Counted from the first letter of the stretch, positions 21,044 through 32,100 are shown. The stretch: DNA of 64,000 bases from Janthinobacterium sp. SUN073 (GCF_030397665.1 NZ_JAPUBT010000010.1:171484-235483), one strand, 5' to 3'. A program made the numbers and translations. Notes: generated by a model from the letters alone, not told the origin.

Positions 21044-23902
21044 ATGGCGAGTAACAACGTAGCCCAATTTGCCACCGAACTGAAGATGCCTGCAGATTTG
21101 CTGCTGACGCAGCTGCGTTCTGCCGGCGTCGAGAAAAGTTCGACGTCAGATCCATTGTCGAAAGATGATAAGGACAAGCTTTTGGATCATCTGCGCCGCA
21201 CACACGGCGCAGCGGCTGACACAGAAAAGAAAAAAATCACCGTGACCCGCAAGGAAACGACTGAAATCAAGCAAGCTGACGCCACCGGCAAGTCGCGCAC
21301 CATCCAGGTGGAAGTGCGCAAGAAACGCACTTTCGTCCAGCGTGACGAAGCTGCGCCGGTCGCGGCAGAACCGGTCGCGCCTGCCGCACCGGTGATCGAT
21401 CCCGCCGACGTGGCGCGCCGTGAAGAAGATGCCCGTAAACAGGCTGAACTGATCGCCCGCCAGGAAGCTGATCTGCGCGAAAAGCAAGAACGTCTGGCCA
21501 AGCTCGACGCGGAAAAAGAAGCCCAGGCGAAAGCCACGCAACAGGCTGAATTGGCTGCGAAGAAAGAAGCTGAAGCGGAAGCGAAGAAAGCTGCTGCCAA
21601 GGCTGCTGCCGCGCCTGCCGCCAGCGCCGCTGCGCCTGTCGTTGACGACGCCGCTGCCGAAGCGAAAAAAGCTGCTGCCGCTGAAGAAGCGAAGAAGAAG
21701 GCCGCCGCCGCCGCTGTTGCCGCCAAGGAAGCCGCTGACAAAGCGGAAGCCACGGACCGTGCACGCAAGGCTGTTGCCGACGAAGTCGCCCAGATCAAGG
21801 CCATGATGAACGCGCCACGCCGCGCCATCAAAGCTCCTGAACCCGTACCGGTTCCGGTCAAGCCGAAGGCGCCGGAAGGCACCTTGCACAAGCCTGCTGA
21901 CAAGAAACCTGGCGACAAGCCTGGCGACAAGAAGCCTGCTGTTGCAGACAAGAAATCCATCAAGTCGGCGAATGTGTCGTCCACCTGGTCCGATGACGCG
22001 AAAAAACGCGGCACCACCGGTGGTCCCAAGCCACGCGGCAATAGCGGCCCAGGCGGCCGTGACAGCTGGCGCGGTGGCGCGAAGGGCCGTCGCCCGACGC
22101 ACCATGACGACCGTGAATCGAACTTCCAGGCTCCTACGGAAGCCGTCGTCAAAGACGTGCACGTACCGGAAACGATCACCGTGGCCGAATTGGCACACAA
22201 AATGTCCGTCAAGGCATCCGAAGTCATCAAGCATTTGATGAAATTGGGCCAGATGTGCACGATCAACCAGGTGCTGGACCAGGAAACCGCCATGATTCTG
22301 GTGGAAGAAATGGGCCACAAGGCGTTCGCCGCCGAGCAGGATGATCCGGAAGCGTTGCTGGCCGATGTGGGCGAGCACGCGCACTTCGAGTCGAAGCCGC
22401 GCGCACCGGTGGTCACCGTCATGGGTCACGTCGACCACGGCAAGACCTCGTTGCTCGATTACATCCGCCGCGCCAAGGTTGCCTCCGGCGAAGCGGGCGG
22501 CATTACGCAGCATATCGGCGCTTACCACGTCAATACGCCACGCGGCATGATCACCTTCCTCGACACCCCGGGCCACGAAGCGTTTACCGCCATGCGTGCC
22601 CGTGGCGCCAAGGCAACCGACATCGTGATTCTGGTGGTTGCCGCCGACGATGGCGTGATGCCGCAAACGAAAGAAGCGATTGCCCATGCGAAAGCAGCCG
22701 GCGTACCGCTGGTGGTGGCGATCAATAAAGTCGACAAACCGGGTGGCAACGTGGACCGCGTGACGCAGGAACTGGTCGCCGAGCAAGTCGTGCCGGAAGA
22801 ATACGGTGGCGAATCGCCATTCGTGCCGGTCTCGGCCAAAACGGGCCAGGGTATCGACGATCTGCTGGAACAAGTGCTGTTGCAAGCCGAAGTGCTGGAA
22901 CTGACGGCACCGGTCGATGCGCCTGCGCGCGGCCTGGTTGTCGAGGCACGTCTGGACAAGGGCCGTGGTCCTGTCGCGACGATCCTGGTGCAGTCCGGTA
23001 CATTGAAACGCGGCGACGTGATTCTGGCTGGCTCTTCGTATGGCCGTGTTCGCGCCATGCTGGATGAGAACGGCAAGTCCATCGCTGAAGCGGGTCCTTC
23101 GATTCCGGTCGAAATCCAGGGCTTGACGGAAGTGCCGGTTGCCGGTGAAGAAGTCGTCGTCATGGCTGACGAGCGCAAGGCGCGTGAAATCGGTCTGTTC
23201 CGTCAAGGTAAGTTCCGCGACGTGAAACTGGCCAAGCAGCAAGCTGCGAAACTGGAAAACATGTTCGACCAGATGGCCGAAGGCGAAGTGAAAAACTTGC
23301 CATTGATCATCAAAACCGACGTGCAAGGTTCGCAAGAAGCGCTGGTCGGTTCGCTGCAGAAACTGTCGACCTCCGAAGTGCGCGTACAAGTTGTTCACGC
23401 GGCAGTCGGCGGCATCACGGAATCGGACGTCAACCTGGCAGTCGCTTCGAAAGCGGTCATCATCGGCTTTAACGCCCGTGCTGATGCCCAGGCACGCAAG
23501 CTGGCCGAGTCGAATGGCGTGGACATTCGCTACTACAACATCATTTACGATGCGATCGACGAGATCCGATCGGCGTTGTCGGGCATGTTGGCACCAGAGA
23601 AACGCGAAACCGTCATCGGCCAGGTCGAGATCCGCCAGGTTATCCTGGTCTCGAAAGTGGGCGCGATTGCCGGTTGCCTGGTCACCGATGGTGTGGTCAA
23701 GCGTGCTTCTTCCGTCCGCCTGTTGCGCAACAACATCGTGGTGTGGAGCGGCGAGATCGACTCCCTGAAACGCTTCAAGGACGATGCGAAAGAAGTTCGC
23801 GCCGGTCTGGAGTGCGGCCTGTCGCTGCGCAACTACAACGACATTCAGGTTGGCGACACCCTGGAAGTGTTCGAAGTCCAGGAAATCGCTCGTACCCTGT
23901 AA
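21044..23902 (+). CDS. infB: Translation initiation factor IF-2
   Basis: A 952-residue GTPase that places initiator tRNA on the ribosome. The N-terminal IF2-N module (about residues 1-55) is followed by about 320 residues of Ala/Lys/Glu-rich coiled or disordered sequence, a second IF2-N module ([20 protein letters not shown]), and the G domain with G1 [12 protein letters not shown] near residue 460, G3 DTPGHEAF and G4 NKVDKP. Domains II-IV end in [11 protein letters not shown]. An AGAGGA site precedes the start. The extended N-terminus is usual for betaproteobacteria. Confidence 0.97.
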   Translation: MASNNVAQFATELKMPADLLLTQLRSAGVEKSSTSDPLSKDDKDKLLDHLRRTHGAAADTEKKKITVTRKETTEIKQADATGKSRTIQVEVRKKRTFVQRDEAAPVAAEPVAPAAPVIDPADVARREEDARKQAELIARQEADLREKQERLAKLDAEKEAQAKATQQAELAAKKEAEAEAKKAAAKAAAAPAASAAAPVVDDAAAEAKKAAAAEEAKKKAAAAAVAAKEAADKAEATDRARKAVADEVAQIKAMMNAPRRAIKAPEPVPVPVKPKAPEGTLHKPADKKPGDKPGDKKPAVADKKSIKSANVSSTWSDDAKKRGTTGGPKPRGNSGPGGRDSWRGGAKGRRPTHHDDRESNFQAPTEAVVKDVHVPETITVAELAHKMSVKASEVIKHLMKLGQMCTINQVLDQETAMILVEEMGHKAFAAEQDDPEALLADVGEHAHFESKPRAPVVTVMGHVDHGKTSLLDYIRRAKVASGEAGGITQHIGAYHVNTPRGMITFLDTPGHEAFTAMRARGAKATDIVILVVAADDGVMPQTKEAIAHAKAAGVPLVVAINKVDKPGGNVDRVTQELVAEQVVPEEYGGESPFVPVSAKTGQGIDDLLEQVLLQAEVLELTAPVDAPARGLVVEARLDKGRGPVATILVQSGTLKRGDVILAGSSYGRVRAMLDENGKSIAEAGPSIPVEIQGLTEVPVAGEEVVVMADERKAREIGLFRQGKFRDVKLAKQQAAKLENMFDQMAEGEVKNLPLIIKTDVQGSQEALVGSLQKLSTSEVRVQVVHAAVGGITESDVNLAVASKAVIIGFNARADAQARKLAESNGVDIRYYNIIYDAIDEIRSALSGMLAPEKRETVIGQVEIRQVILVSKVGAIAGCLVTDGVVKRASSVRLLRNNIVVWSGEIDSLKRFKDDAKEVRAGLECGLSLRNYNDIQVGDTLEVFEVQEIARTL

Positions 23903-23919
23903 TCTCAGCAAGAACAATG

Positions 23920-23943
23920 GCGCGGACATAGTGATGTCCGCGC
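23920..23943. other. Perfect hairpin between infB and rbfA
   Basis: Arms GCGCGGACAT and ATGTCCGCGC with an AGTG loop, no T-run after it. It could be an RNA processing or stability element inside the polycistronic message rather than a terminator. Confidence 0.5.
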
Positions 23944-24019
23944 AAACACGTGGGGCGCATTGGTCAACGGGCAACCGTTTGACTCATGCGCCCTGCGGCA
24001 CTTAGGACAGCATAAAATC

Positions 24020-24442
24020 ATGGCTAAACATAGCAAAACCATGCCAGCGCGCGGCTTGCGCGTGGCCGACCAGATCCAGCGCGATCTGGCTGAAATCGTC
24101 GCCTACGAATTGAAAGACCCGCGCGTGGGCACGATGATCACCATCACCGAAGTGCAGATCACGCCCGATTACGCGCATGCCAAGGTGTTTTTCACGATGT
24201 TGAAAGACAGCAAGGAAGCCATCAAGAACACCACCGAAGGCTTGATGGCCGCGTCTGGCTTCATCCGTGGCTTGCTGGGCAAGCGCCTGCACATCCATAC
24301 CCTGCCGATGCTGCATTTCGTGCATGACAGCTCGACGTCGCGCGGCATGGAAATGTCCTTGCTGATCGATAAGGCCAACGCCACGCGCGCGGCCGACGCC
24401 GAGCCGGACGAAAAGCCAGCAGACAAAGCGGACGAGCAATAA
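24020..24442 (+). CDS. rbfA: Ribosome-binding factor A
   Basis: A 140-residue KH-fold factor that binds the 30S subunit and helps 16S rRNA 5'-end maturation. The frame opens at 23960, but the family starts at [19 protein letters not shown]; that start has AGGA about 12 bases upstream. Conserved: [34 protein letters not shown] and [18 protein letters not shown]. The last 20 residues are an acidic tail. Two bases separate its stop from truB. Confidence 0.94.
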   Translation: MAKHSKTMPARGLRVADQIQRDLAEIVAYELKDPRVGTMITITEVQITPDYAHAKVFFTMLKDSKEAIKNTTEGLMAASGFIRGLLGKRLHIHTLPMLHFVHDSSTSRGMEMSLLIDKANATRAADAEPDEKPADKADEQ

Positions 24443-24444
24443 AC

Positions 24445-25380
24445 GTGGCGGGTCCGAAGAAACCACCCGGCATCAAGCGGGTGCGCGACCTGGTCGATGG
24501 CGTCTTGCTGCTCGATAAGCCCGTGGGCTGGTCCAGCAATGATGCCCTGATCAAGGCCAAGCGCGTGCTGAATGCCAAAAAAGCGGGCCATACGGGCACG
24601 CTGGACCCGTTCGCCACGGGCTTGCTGCCGCTGTGCTTTGGCGAGGCCACGAAGTTCTCGCAGGACTTGCTGGAAGCCGATAAAACCTACGAAACCCTGG
24701 TGCACCTGGGGCAGACGACGAATACGGGCGATACCGAGGGCGAGGTGCTGGAAACGCGCGACGTCAACGTCACCGAAGAGCAGATCGAAGCCGTGCTGGC
24801 GCGGTTCCGCGGGCCGATTTTGCAGACGCCGCCCATGTACTCGGCCTTGAAAAGAGACGGCAAGCCCTTATATGAGTATGCAAGGGCCGGCATCACCCTG
24901 GAGCGCGAAGCGCGCCCGGTGACCATCCACAAGCTCGAGTTCCTCGGCTACGAAGCCCCGTTCCTGAAATTGTCCGTGATGTGCAGCAAGGGCACGTATA
25001 TCCGCGTGCTGGGCGAAGACATCGGCCATGCCCTCGGTTGCGGCGGCCATCTGAACGCCTTGCGCCGCACGCAGGTGGGCAGCCTGACCCTCGATGGCGT
25101 CGTCACCCTGGACGAGCTGACGGCGCATGCCGCGCCGCTGAGCTTGCTTGCGCCCGTCGATGCATTGTTGTCGAGTTTCCCCGCCGTCCAGCTGACGGAA
25201 GAATTGGCCAAGCGTTTCCTGCATGGCCAGCGCATCGCACTGGGCAAGGAAGACGTCGCCGTACCAGCCGAACCGGGCAGGGTGCGCGTGTATCACGACA
25301 GCAAGCTGCTGGGCACGGGCCAGTTGCAGGAATACAGCATCCTGGCGCCGGAACGCTTGATTGCCACGGCGCATCAATAA
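24445..25380 (+). CDS. truB: tRNA pseudouridine(55) synthase TruB
   Basis: A 311-residue enzyme that makes pseudouridine 55 in the T-arm of tRNAs. The start is GTG, two bases after rbfA. Signature strings are GVLLLDKPVGWSSNDAL, the catalytic region KAGHTGTLDPFATGLLPLC with its Asp, and KGTYIRVLGEDIGHALG. The C-terminal PUA-like part (VQLTEELAKRFLHGQRI) is present. Last gene of the cluster; a strong terminator follows 24 bases after the stop. Confidence 0.96.
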   Translation: MAGPKKPPGIKRVRDLVDGVLLLDKPVGWSSNDALIKAKRVLNAKKAGHTGTLDPFATGLLPLCFGEATKFSQDLLEADKTYETLVHLGQTTNTGDTEGEVLETRDVNVTEEQIEAVLARFRGPILQTPPMYSALKRDGKPLYEYARAGITLEREARPVTIHKLEFLGYEAPFLKLSVMCSKGTYIRVLGEDIGHALGCGGHLNALRRTQVGSLTLDGVVTLDELTAHAAPLSLLAPVDALLSSFPAVQLTEELAKRFLHGQRIALGKEDVAVPAEPGRVRVYHDSKLLGTGQLQEYSILAPERLIATAHQ

Positions 25381-25404
25381 GTCACAGCAACGTCATATTA
25401 CCCA

Positions 25405-25434
25405 GCGACACTCGTTAAACAGTGTCGCTTTTTT
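25405..25434 (+). terminator. Intrinsic terminator after truB
   Basis: Arms GCGACACT and AGTGTCGC around an eight-base loop, then six T; it ends the rimP-truB operon. Confidence 0.88.
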
Positions 25435-25479
25435 AAACAAATCGTCCCCGACTGTGGGAGCCGCCAGCATTTTTAGATA

Positions 25480-25504
25480 GCGTTGCAACGCAACATGCTA
25501 TACT
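25480..25504 (+). promoter_or_regulatory. Possible typA promoter region with palindrome
   Basis: A perfect 12-base palindrome GCGTTGCAACGC (25480-25491) lies just before a -10-like TATACT (25499-25504), 84 bases before typA. No good -35 is seen at normal spacing, so an activator or operator role is possible. Confidence 0.3.
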
Positions 25505-25587
25505 ACGCGGTTCCGGAAATAGATTAGCATTCGGGTATCTCGTACACCTTGTACGCACTCCGCAGTTTTTCAGTAACTACTACGACC

Positions 25588-27420
25588 ATGTCAAATACAA
25601 AACGCGCAATTCGTAATATCGCCATTATCGCCCACGTTGACCACGGCAAAACCACGCTGGTGGATCAGCTGCTGCGCCAATCCGGCACCTTCCGTGAAAA
25701 CCAAGCGGTCGACACCCGAGTCATGGACTCGAACGACCTGGAAAAGGAGCGCGGCATTACGATTCTGTCGAAGAACTGCGCTGTTGAGTACGAAGGCACC
25801 CACATCAACATCGTCGACACCCCAGGCCACGCCGACTTCGGCGGCGAAGTGGAACGTGTTCTGTCGATGGTCGACTCGGTATTGCTGCTGATCGATGCAC
25901 AAGAAGGCCCGATGCCGCAAACCCGTTTCGTCACGCGCAAAGCGCTGGCACTGGGTCTGAAGCCTATCGTCATCGTCAACAAGATCGACCGTCCAGGCGC
26001 ACGTCCGGACTGGGCCATCAACCAGACGTTCGAACTGTTCGACAAACTGGGCGCTACCGACGAGCAACTGGACTTCCCTATCATTTACGCTTCGGGCCTG
26101 AACGGCTATGCCGGCCTGACCGAAGACGTACGCAGCGGCGACATGAAGCCGATGTTCGACGCCATCCTGCAACACGTGCCTGTCCGTGATGACAATCCGG
26201 AAGGCCCGCTGCAGATGCAAATCACCTCGCTCGACTACTCGTCGTACGTTGGCAAGATCGGCATTGGCCGCGTCAACCGCGGTACCGTCAAGGTCGGCCA
26301 GGACGTGCTGGTCATCAACGGTCCAGGCGCCACGCCTATCAAAGGCCGCATCAACCAGGTGCTGAACTTCAAGGGCCTGGAGCGCGTGCTGGTAGACGAA
26401 GCCGTTGCCGGCGACATCTGCCTGATCAACGGTATCGACGAAATCGGCATCGGTTCGACCCTGTGCGCACTGGATACCCCGGAAGCGCTGCCTATGCTGA
26501 CCGTCGACGAGCCAACCCTGACCATGAACTTCATGGTCAACAACTCGCCACTGGCTGGCCGCGAAGGCAAGTTCGTGACCTCGCGTCAATTGCGTGACCG
26601 TCTGGACCGCGAACTGAAAGCCAACGTTGCTCTGCGCGTAGCGCCGACCGACGACGACACGATCTTTGAAGTATCGGGCCGTGGTGAATTGCACCTGACG
26701 ATTCTGCTCGAAAACATGCGTCGCGAAGGCTTCGAGTTGGCCGTATCGCGTCCGCGCGTGGTCTACAAGATGGTCGATGGCGTGCGCCACGAGCCGTTTG
26801 AAAACCTGTCGGTCGACGTGGAAGAAGTCAACCAGGGCGGCGTCATGGAAGAGCTGGGCCGTCGTCGTGGCGACCTGCAAAACATGGAATCGGATGGCAA
26901 GGGCCGCGTGCGTCTCGAGTATCTGATCCCGGCGCGTGGCCTGATCGGCTTCCAGGGCGAATTCATGACCCTGACCCGCGGCACCGGCTTGATGAGCCAC
27001 GTATTCAACGAATACGCGCCAGTCGACAACACCCGTGGCGAAATGGCTGGCCGTCGTAACGGCGTGCTGATCTCGCAAGATGACGGCGCCGCTGTTGCCT
27101 ACGCCCTGTGGAAACTGCAAGATCGCGGCCGCATGTTCGTGGTCCACAACGATCCAGTGTACGAAGGCATGATCATCGGTATTCACTCGCGTGACAACGA
27201 TCTGGTCGTCAACCCGATCAAGGGCAAGCAGCTGACCAACGTGCGTTCGTCGGGTACCGATGAAGCAGTGCGCCTGGTACCACCAGTGCAAATGTCGCTG
27301 GAATACGCGGTGGAATTCATCGCCGACGACGAACTGGTTGAAATCACGCCTAAATCGATCCGTCTGCGCAAGCGCTTCCTGAAAGAAAACGAGCGTAAGC
27401 GCGCCGGCCGCGACGCGTAA
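25588..27420 (+). CDS. typA: Ribosome-associated GTPase TypA/BipA
   Basis: A 610-residue translational GTPase related to EF-G, which binds 70S ribosomes and aids ribosome assembly and stress growth. The G domain starts at once: [17 protein letters not shown] (G1), ERGITIL (G2), [16 protein letters not shown] (G3), [12 protein letters not shown] (G4). The C-terminal TypA-specific domain is intact ([20 protein letters not shown], then [17 protein letters not shown]). An in-frame TTG at 25549 exists, but the ATG at 25588 matches the family N-terminus (E. coli 607 residues). Confidence 0.96.
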   Translation: MSNTKRAIRNIAIIAHVDHGKTTLVDQLLRQSGTFRENQAVDTRVMDSNDLEKERGITILSKNCAVEYEGTHINIVDTPGHADFGGEVERVLSMVDSVLLLIDAQEGPMPQTRFVTRKALALGLKPIVIVNKIDRPGARPDWAINQTFELFDKLGATDEQLDFPIIYASGLNGYAGLTEDVRSGDMKPMFDAILQHVPVRDDNPEGPLQMQITSLDYSSYVGKIGIGRVNRGTVKVGQDVLVINGPGATPIKGRINQVLNFKGLERVLVDEAVAGDICLINGIDEIGIGSTLCALDTPEALPMLTVDEPTLTMNFMVNNSPLAGREGKFVTSRQLRDRLDRELKANVALRVAPTDDDTIFEVSGRGELHLTILLENMRREGFELAVSRPRVVYKMVDGVRHEPFENLSVDVEEVNQGGVMEELGRRRGDLQNMESDGKGRVRLEYLIPARGLIGFQGEFMTLTRGTGLMSHVFNEYAPVDNTRGEMAGRRNGVLISQDDGAAVAYALWKLQDRGRMFVVHNDPVYEGMIIGIHSRDNDLVVNPIKGKQLTNVRSSGTDEAVRLVPPVQMSLEYAVEFIADDELVEITPKSIRLRKRFLKENERKRAGRDA

Positions 27421-27551
27421 TTGTTGTAGTGGTGTAGTGGTGCGGCGCTGCGGTGCCGCGCCAACCAGACCCGCTGTGCTTGCATGACCTTGCGGTGATG
27501 CGACGCAGCGGGTTTGCCGTTCTGGATTCCCTTTTTTGTAGCGAGCGTATT

Positions 27552-28547
27552 GTGACTGTCCCAACCCTGCCTTCCCGCCGCCTGTCCGTTGCCCCCATGA
27601 TGGACTGGAGCGACCGCCATTGCCGCAAGTTCCACCGCGAAATCACGCGCCACACCTGGCTCTACACCGAGATGGTGACGACGGGCGCGCTGGTGTACGG
27701 CGACGTGGAACGCCACTTGCGCTTCAACGAGGAAGAGCATCCGGTGGCGCTGCAGCTGGGCGGCAGCGACCCGAAGGACCTGGCCACCAGCGCCAGGCTG
27801 GGCCAGCAATGGGGCTATGACGAGATCAACCTCAATTGCGGCTGCCCGTCCGAGCGCGTGCAGAAAGGCGCGTTTGGCGCCTGCCTGATGGCCGAGCCGC
27901 AACTGGTGGCCGACTGCGTGAAAGCCATGCGCGACGTGGTCGATATCGACGTCACCGTGAAGCACCGCATCGGCATCGATGACAGCGAGTCGTACGACTT
28001 CGTGCGCGATTTCGTGGGCACCGTGGCCGATGCCGGCTGCAAGACATTTATCGTGCATGCGCGCAATGCCATCCTGAAAGGCTTGAGCCCGAAGGAAAAC
28101 CGCGAAGTACCGCCCCTCAAGTATGACTATGCCTACCGCTTGAAGCGTGATTTTCCCCAGTTCGAGTTCATTATCAATGGCGGCATCAAGACCCTGGACG
28201 AGATCGACCTGCACCTGCAGCACCTGGACGGCGTGATGCTGGGCCGCGAGGCGTATCACAACCCGTATGTGATGGCGCAGTTCGACCAGCGCTACTACGG
28301 CGACGACACTCCTGTCAAAACGCGCGAACAGGTGCTCGAAGCGATGATTCCCTATATTAGCGCGCAGCTGGAAAAGGAAGCGGGGCGGCTGAAGCTCAAC
28401 AGCATCACGCGCCACATGCTGGGCCTGATGCAAAACCTGCCTGGCGCGCGCGGTTTCCGTCAGACCCTGTCCGACTCGAAGAAGCTGGCCTCGGGTGACC
28501 CGCGCCTGCTGCTGGAAGCGGCGGCGCGCCTGTCTCTGCCCGCCTGA
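27552..28547 (+). CDS. dusA: tRNA dihydrouridine(20/20a) synthase DusA
   Basis: A 331-residue FMN-dependent enzyme reducing uridine 20/20a in the tRNA D-loop. DusA-type motifs: RRLSVAPMMDWSDRHCRKF at the N-terminus, YTEMVTTGALVYGD, EEHPVALQLGGSDP, the catalytic-cysteine loop NLNCGCPSERVQKGAFGACL, HARNAILKGLSPKENRE and DGVMLGREAYHNPYVM. The GTG at 27552 is preferred over in-frame ATGs upstream because the family begins there. Its stop overlaps the next start by one base. Confidence 0.93.
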   Translation: MTVPTLPSRRLSVAPMMDWSDRHCRKFHREITRHTWLYTEMVTTGALVYGDVERHLRFNEEEHPVALQLGGSDPKDLATSARLGQQWGYDEINLNCGCPSERVQKGAFGACLMAEPQLVADCVKAMRDVVDIDVTVKHRIGIDDSESYDFVRDFVGTVADAGCKTFIVHARNAILKGLSPKENREVPPLKYDYAYRLKRDFPQFEFIINGGIKTLDEIDLHLQHLDGVMLGREAYHNPYVMAQFDQRYYGDDTPVKTREQVLEAMIPYISAQLEKEAGRLKLNSITRHMLGLMQNLPGARGFRQTLSDSKKLASGDPRLLLEAAARLSLPA

Positions 28548-29011
28548 TGAGCTGTGACTGCCACAGCCTTGCGCGCCTGATCGACGGCTACCTGCTGGCA
28601 GTCAGCGCGCTCAAGGATGATGGCAGCCTCTTCGCGTGTACCTATCTGGGCGCGCAGCCGCCGCAGGCATCGCTCGATGCTTTGTGCCGCGCGCTGGAGA
28701 TAGCGCCGGACGGCCTGCGCCTGCAGCCGATAGAAACAGTCGTGTGCAGCGGCGCCTTGTGCACGCCGCGCCAGTGGCTGCTCGAGCGCTTGCGTCCGAT
28801 CAGCGAGGCCGACCGGCAGCCGCTCGACGTGCGTTTGTTCGACGGTTTCGAGCGCGAACTGGCCGAACTGCTGGGCAGCGAGCCGCACTGGTATCAACTG
28901 GTATCATCGGGTCAGCGCAGCCTGGCCGGACAATTGGGCGCCATCTGGAGCGTCTTTGTCTTTGGCACAGAGTGCCACGCCTATGTGATGCATTGCAGCT
29001 GGGACAGCTGA
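28547..29011 (+). CDS. Hypothetical protein coupled to dusA
   Basis: A 154-residue protein I do not recognise. It has no signal peptide or membrane segment, is rich in Leu and Ala, and carries several cysteines (MSCDCHS at the N-terminus, VVCSGALCTPRQ mid-chain, ECHAYVMHCSWDS at the end). The TGATG overlap with dusA points to translational coupling, so a role tied to tRNA modification is possible but not supported by any motif. Confidence 0.7.
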   Translation: MSCDCHSLARLIDGYLLAVSALKDDGSLFACTYLGAQPPQASLDALCRALEIAPDGLRLQPIETVVCSGALCTPRQWLLERLRPISEADRQPLDVRLFDGFERELAELLGSEPHWYQLVSSGQRSLAGQLGAIWSVFVFGTECHAYVMHCSWDS

Positions 29012-29530
29012 TCCAACTTGTCTATACCGCTGCCCCGGCGCAGTGGTATTGTCCGCACTCCCCCTTCCTCTGAGCACCCCTCCACAAATGATGTCTGATG
29101 GCTATGCCATGTGTTGTAAATGCGCTGTTTCGGCGCACGCGCGCACTGCCTTGGGGCATTTCTAGTAGGCAAGAAACGGCGTTGTTGCCATTTCCCCGAA
29201 GAAAGTTAATCAGGCATTTATTCAGGTACTTATTGCTTGCTTTGAGGCAAAATTTACACCTATAATTGATTATAGACAAATATTTCTCATATGAATGTTT
29301 GATGTTGATCTCACATCAACGGTGTCAACAATTCAGTGTGTGGAATAAATTTGCATTCGCAGTCACTGGCGTTTTCAGGGCTGTTGTAGACCAGGAAGTA
29401 CCCCAGGCTGCGTGCGGCCGGATACCGCCAGCATACCAATGGGTAAGGGCGGATACCGGTGTCTCGCGGCCTTCGTCTTGTCGTGCCGGGCAAAAATTCT
29501 TATCAATAGTTTCATTTACGAAGAGCCGAA
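29012..29530. other. Long intergenic region before the chemotaxis receptor
   Basis: About 520 bases with no supportable gene. A perfect TATAAT sits at 29261-29266 with only a weak -35, and an imperfect inverted repeat (GTTGA/TCAAC arms) follows at about 29303-29320. The region becomes AT-rich from 29200 onward, consistent with the promoter of the downstream gene. Confidence 0.4.
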
Positions 29531-31291
29531 ATGAATTTAGCAAAAATGAAGGTTGGTACACGCCTGGGCCTGGGATTCGCCCTGGTACTGGTTCTGCTGG
29601 TGGCCGTGACCGTCCTCGGCATCGCGCGCATGGCGCAAATCCAGGAACGTCTCGATCACGTGATCAATGTCAACAATGTCGTCACCCGCCTGGTGATCGA
29701 CATGCGTGGCAACGTCAGCGACCGCATCACCTCGCTGCGCATCCTCACCCTGATGACCGACGCGAGCGATATGGAGCCGGAAATGGCGCGTATCAAGACG
29801 CAGACCAGCACCTATCAGGAAACGCAGAAAAAGCTCGAAGAGAAATTCGCCATCGAGTCGACTGCCGAAGAAAAAACCTTGCTCGCTTCGATCAAGGAAT
29901 ACGAGGCGGCAGCCATGCCGGCCATCGCCAAGGCGTCGGCACTGTGGATGGCCAACGATGCGGAAGGCGCCACGCGCGTGATGATCAAGGAAATCCGCCC
30001 GGTACAGAAAAAATGGATGGATGCGCTGGAGCAACTGGCCACCCTGGAAGACAAGTTGAACGAGCAGATGCAATCGGACGCCCGCAAGGCGTTTGACAGC
30101 GCGCGCCTGTTCATGATCATCCTCGGCGTACTGGCCGTGGCGATGGGCGTGGCGGCGGCACTGGTGATTACCCGCGGCTTGCTGAAACAGCTGGGCGGCG
30201 AGCCTGACTACACGGCATCGATCGCCGGGAGCATCGCCAATGGCGACCTGTCGATCGGCATCCACACCGAGCCGTCCGATACGTCCAGCCTGCTGGCGGA
30301 AATGAAGGAAATGCGCAACAGCCTGGTAAGTATCGTCGGCCAGGTACGCGTCGGCACGGAAACCATCGGCACGGCGTCGCGCGAGATCGCCGACGGCAAT
30401 ATCGACTTGTCGTCGCGCACGGAAATGCAGGCCAGCGCGCTGGAAAAAACGGCATCGGCGATGGAAGAGCTGACCTCGACCGTGAAACAGAATGCGGACA
30501 ATGCGCGCGAAGCCAATAAGCTGGCCGCCACCGCTTCGGACGTGGCCCTGAAGGGCGGCTCCGTGGTGTCGCAAGTGGTTGACACCATGAGCTCGATCAA
30601 TGAATCGGCGAAGAAAATTGTCGACATCATCGGCGTCATCGATGGCATCGCCTTCCAGACCAACATCCTGGCGCTGAACGCGGCCGTGGAAGCGGCACGT
30701 GCTGGCGAGCAAGGCCGCGGCTTTGCCGTGGTGGCCTCGGAAGTGCGCAACCTGGCCCAGCGCTCCGCTGGCGCCGCGAAAGAAATCAAGATCCTCATCG
30801 ACGATTCGGCCGAGAAGACGGAACGCGGCACGCGCCTGGTGGGCCAGGCCGGCGTGACGATGGGCGAAGTAGTCGACAGCGTGCGCCGCGTGACCGACAT
30901 CATGAGCGAGATCGCCAGTGCCAGCCAGGAGCAAAGCGCCGGCATCGAACAGGTCAACCTGTCGATCATCGAGATGGATGGCATGACGCAACAAAATGCG
31001 GCCCTGGTGGAACAGGCGGCCGCCGCGGCGCAAAGCTTGCAAGACCAGGCGGCCGAACTGGCCCACGTGGTCAGCATCTTCAAACTGGTCGAAGGCGAAG
31101 AGAAGCCGGCAGCGTATGTGCCGGCACCGGTGGCCGCCGCACCCGTCCCCGTCCCCGTGCGCAAGCCGGCGCCGGCATTGCGCCCGGTCAAGTCGCTGAC
31201 CCGCAAGGCCGAAGCGGCCGCTCCCGTGGCTGCTGCGGCGCCACGCAAGGCGGCAGGAGCCGGCAGCAATGACGATTGGGAAGAGTTTTGA
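29531..31291 (+). CDS. Methyl-accepting chemotaxis protein (4HB sensor, Tar/Tsr type)
   Basis: A 586-residue transducer. Membrane helix 1 is at about residues 13-33, a four-helix-bundle periplasmic sensor follows (about 35-190), helix 2 at about 193-213, then HAMP and the long signalling coiled coil. The hairpin tip contains the highly conserved [20 protein letters not shown]. The C-terminus ends DDWEEF, similar to the NWETF pentapeptide that tethers CheR and CheB in E. coli Tar/Tsr, after an Ala/Pro/Lys-rich linker. Ligand unknown. Its last codons overlap the TTG start of the small TonB-like gene, so these may be co-expressed. Confidence 0.93.
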   Translation: MNLAKMKVGTRLGLGFALVLVLLVAVTVLGIARMAQIQERLDHVINVNNVVTRLVIDMRGNVSDRITSLRILTLMTDASDMEPEMARIKTQTSTYQETQKKLEEKFAIESTAEEKTLLASIKEYEAAAMPAIAKASALWMANDAEGATRVMIKEIRPVQKKWMDALEQLATLEDKLNEQMQSDARKAFDSARLFMIILGVLAVAMGVAAALVITRGLLKQLGGEPDYTASIAGSIANGDLSIGIHTEPSDTSSLLAEMKEMRNSLVSIVGQVRVGTETIGTASREIADGNIDLSSRTEMQASALEKTASAMEELTSTVKQNADNAREANKLAATASDVALKGGSVVSQVVDTMSSINESAKKIVDIIGVIDGIAFQTNILALNAAVEAARAGEQGRGFAVVASEVRNLAQRSAGAAKEIKILIDDSAEKTERGTRLVGQAGVTMGEVVDSVRRVTDIMSEIASASQEQSAGIEQVNLSIIEMDGMTQQNAALVEQAAAAAQSLQDQAAELAHVVSIFKLVEGEEKPAAYVPAPVAAAPVPVPVRKPAPALRPVKSLTRKAEAAAPVAAAAPRKAAGAGSNDDWEEF

Positions 31292-31638
31292 ACGTTCCGT
31301 ATCAATGCCCTGGCGCTTTTCTGGTTGCCGCGCTGCTTTGCGGCGCGAGTGGCGCGGCCCTGGCGCAGGAGGTGCCGCCAGTATTCGATGCAGAACAATG
31401 CAAGGTCGGCTATCCGGAGCGTGCCCGGCTGAACAAGGAAGAGGGCGACATCACCTTGTCCGTGCTGGTGACGGCGGAAGGCAAGGTAGCGGATGTGAAG
31501 ATCGAAAAACGTACCGGCTTCCGCGAGCTGGACAAGGCTGCGGTCATGACCGCTGCTCGCTGTCAATTTGTGCCAGCGAGCAAAGATGGCCGCGCAGTGG
31601 AAAGCTGGACCACGGTTCACTATTCCTGGAAATTGTAA
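31288..31638 (+). CDS. Small secreted protein with TonB C-terminal domain (paralogue 1)
   Basis: A 116-residue protein with a probable signal peptide (cut near ALAQ) followed directly by a TonB C-terminal-like domain ([18 protein letters not shown], then [18 protein letters not shown]). There is no Pro-rich linker, and the N-terminus looks cleavable, unlike true TonB. Two cysteines bracket the domain (QCK and ARC) and are kept in the next gene, suggesting a disulfide. The start chosen is a TTG overlapping the chemotaxis gene stop, with GGAAGAG upstream; a TTG at 31276 is an alternative. Function unknown. Confidence 0.78.
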   Translation: MNVPYQCPGAFLVAALLCGASGAALAQEVPPVFDAEQCKVGYPERARLNKEEGDITLSVLVTAEGKVADVKIEKRTGFRELDKAAVMTAARCQFVPASKDGRAVESWTTVHYSWKL

Positions 31639-31671
31639 CTACCGTATTTGATAATAATCATGGGGAAGCAC

Positions 31672-32019
31672 ATGTTTGAGAATAAGCGTTTGATGAGTGT
31701 TGCAGCAGCCTTGCTGGTGTCCGTTTCTTCCGCCGCCTTCGCGGCCGAGGTGCCGGCGTCGTTCGATGCCAAGAGCTGCAAGGCCGATTATCCAAAAGCC
31801 TCGCTGATGAACGAAGAGCAAGGCACCGTGTCGATGTCCTTCCTGGTCAATGCCGATGGCAGCGTTGCCGATTCGAAAGTCGACAAGAGCAGCGGCTTCA
31901 AGAACCTGGACAAGGCCGCCATCAAGGCCCTGTCCGCATGCAAGTTCAAGCCGGGCACCAAGGATGGCGCCGCAGCGCAAACCTGGACCAAGGTCGATTA
32001 CGCCTGGAAGCTGGACTGA
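31672..32019 (+). CDS. Small secreted protein with TonB C-terminal domain (paralogue 2)
   Basis: A 115-residue paralogue of the preceding gene. Signal peptide MFENKRLMSVAAALLVSVSS to AFAA, then the TonB-C-like domain (CKADYPKASLMNEEQGTV, LVNADGSVADSKVDKSSGF) with the same two cysteines. Start chosen at 31672 after a GGGGAAG site; the longer frame from 31648 lacks such a site. Likely a periplasmic soluble domain; partner unknown. The pair arose by tandem duplication, with only 33 bases between them. Confidence 0.8.
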   Translation: MFENKRLMSVAAALLVSVSSAAFAAEVPASFDAKSCKADYPKASLMNEEQGTVSMSFLVNADGSVADSKVDKSSGFKNLDKAAIKALSACKFKPGTKDGAAAQTWTKVDYAWKLD

Positions 32020-32065
32020 TCCACCTAGCGCCGGGAGCGGGTCTCCCGGCATGGCCGACTCCGCT

Positions 32066-32100
32066 ACGGGCGGCGCCTGCAAGGGTGCCGCCCGTTCTGT
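32066..32100 (+). terminator. Terminator after the TonB-domain pair
   Basis: Arms ACGGGCGGC (32066-32074) and GCCGCCCGT (32087-32095) followed by a modest T-rich stretch (TCTGTT). Confidence 0.55.

Noticed and set aside
21146..23974. 942-residue minus-strand ORF opposite infB
   Set aside because: Shadow of the IF-2 gene with Phe/Arg-rich composition and no family features.
29498..29530. Sigma-28-type promoter (TAGTTT and GCCGAAAT) at the chemoreceptor start
   Set aside because: The -10-like box touches the start codon, so transcription would begin inside the gene.
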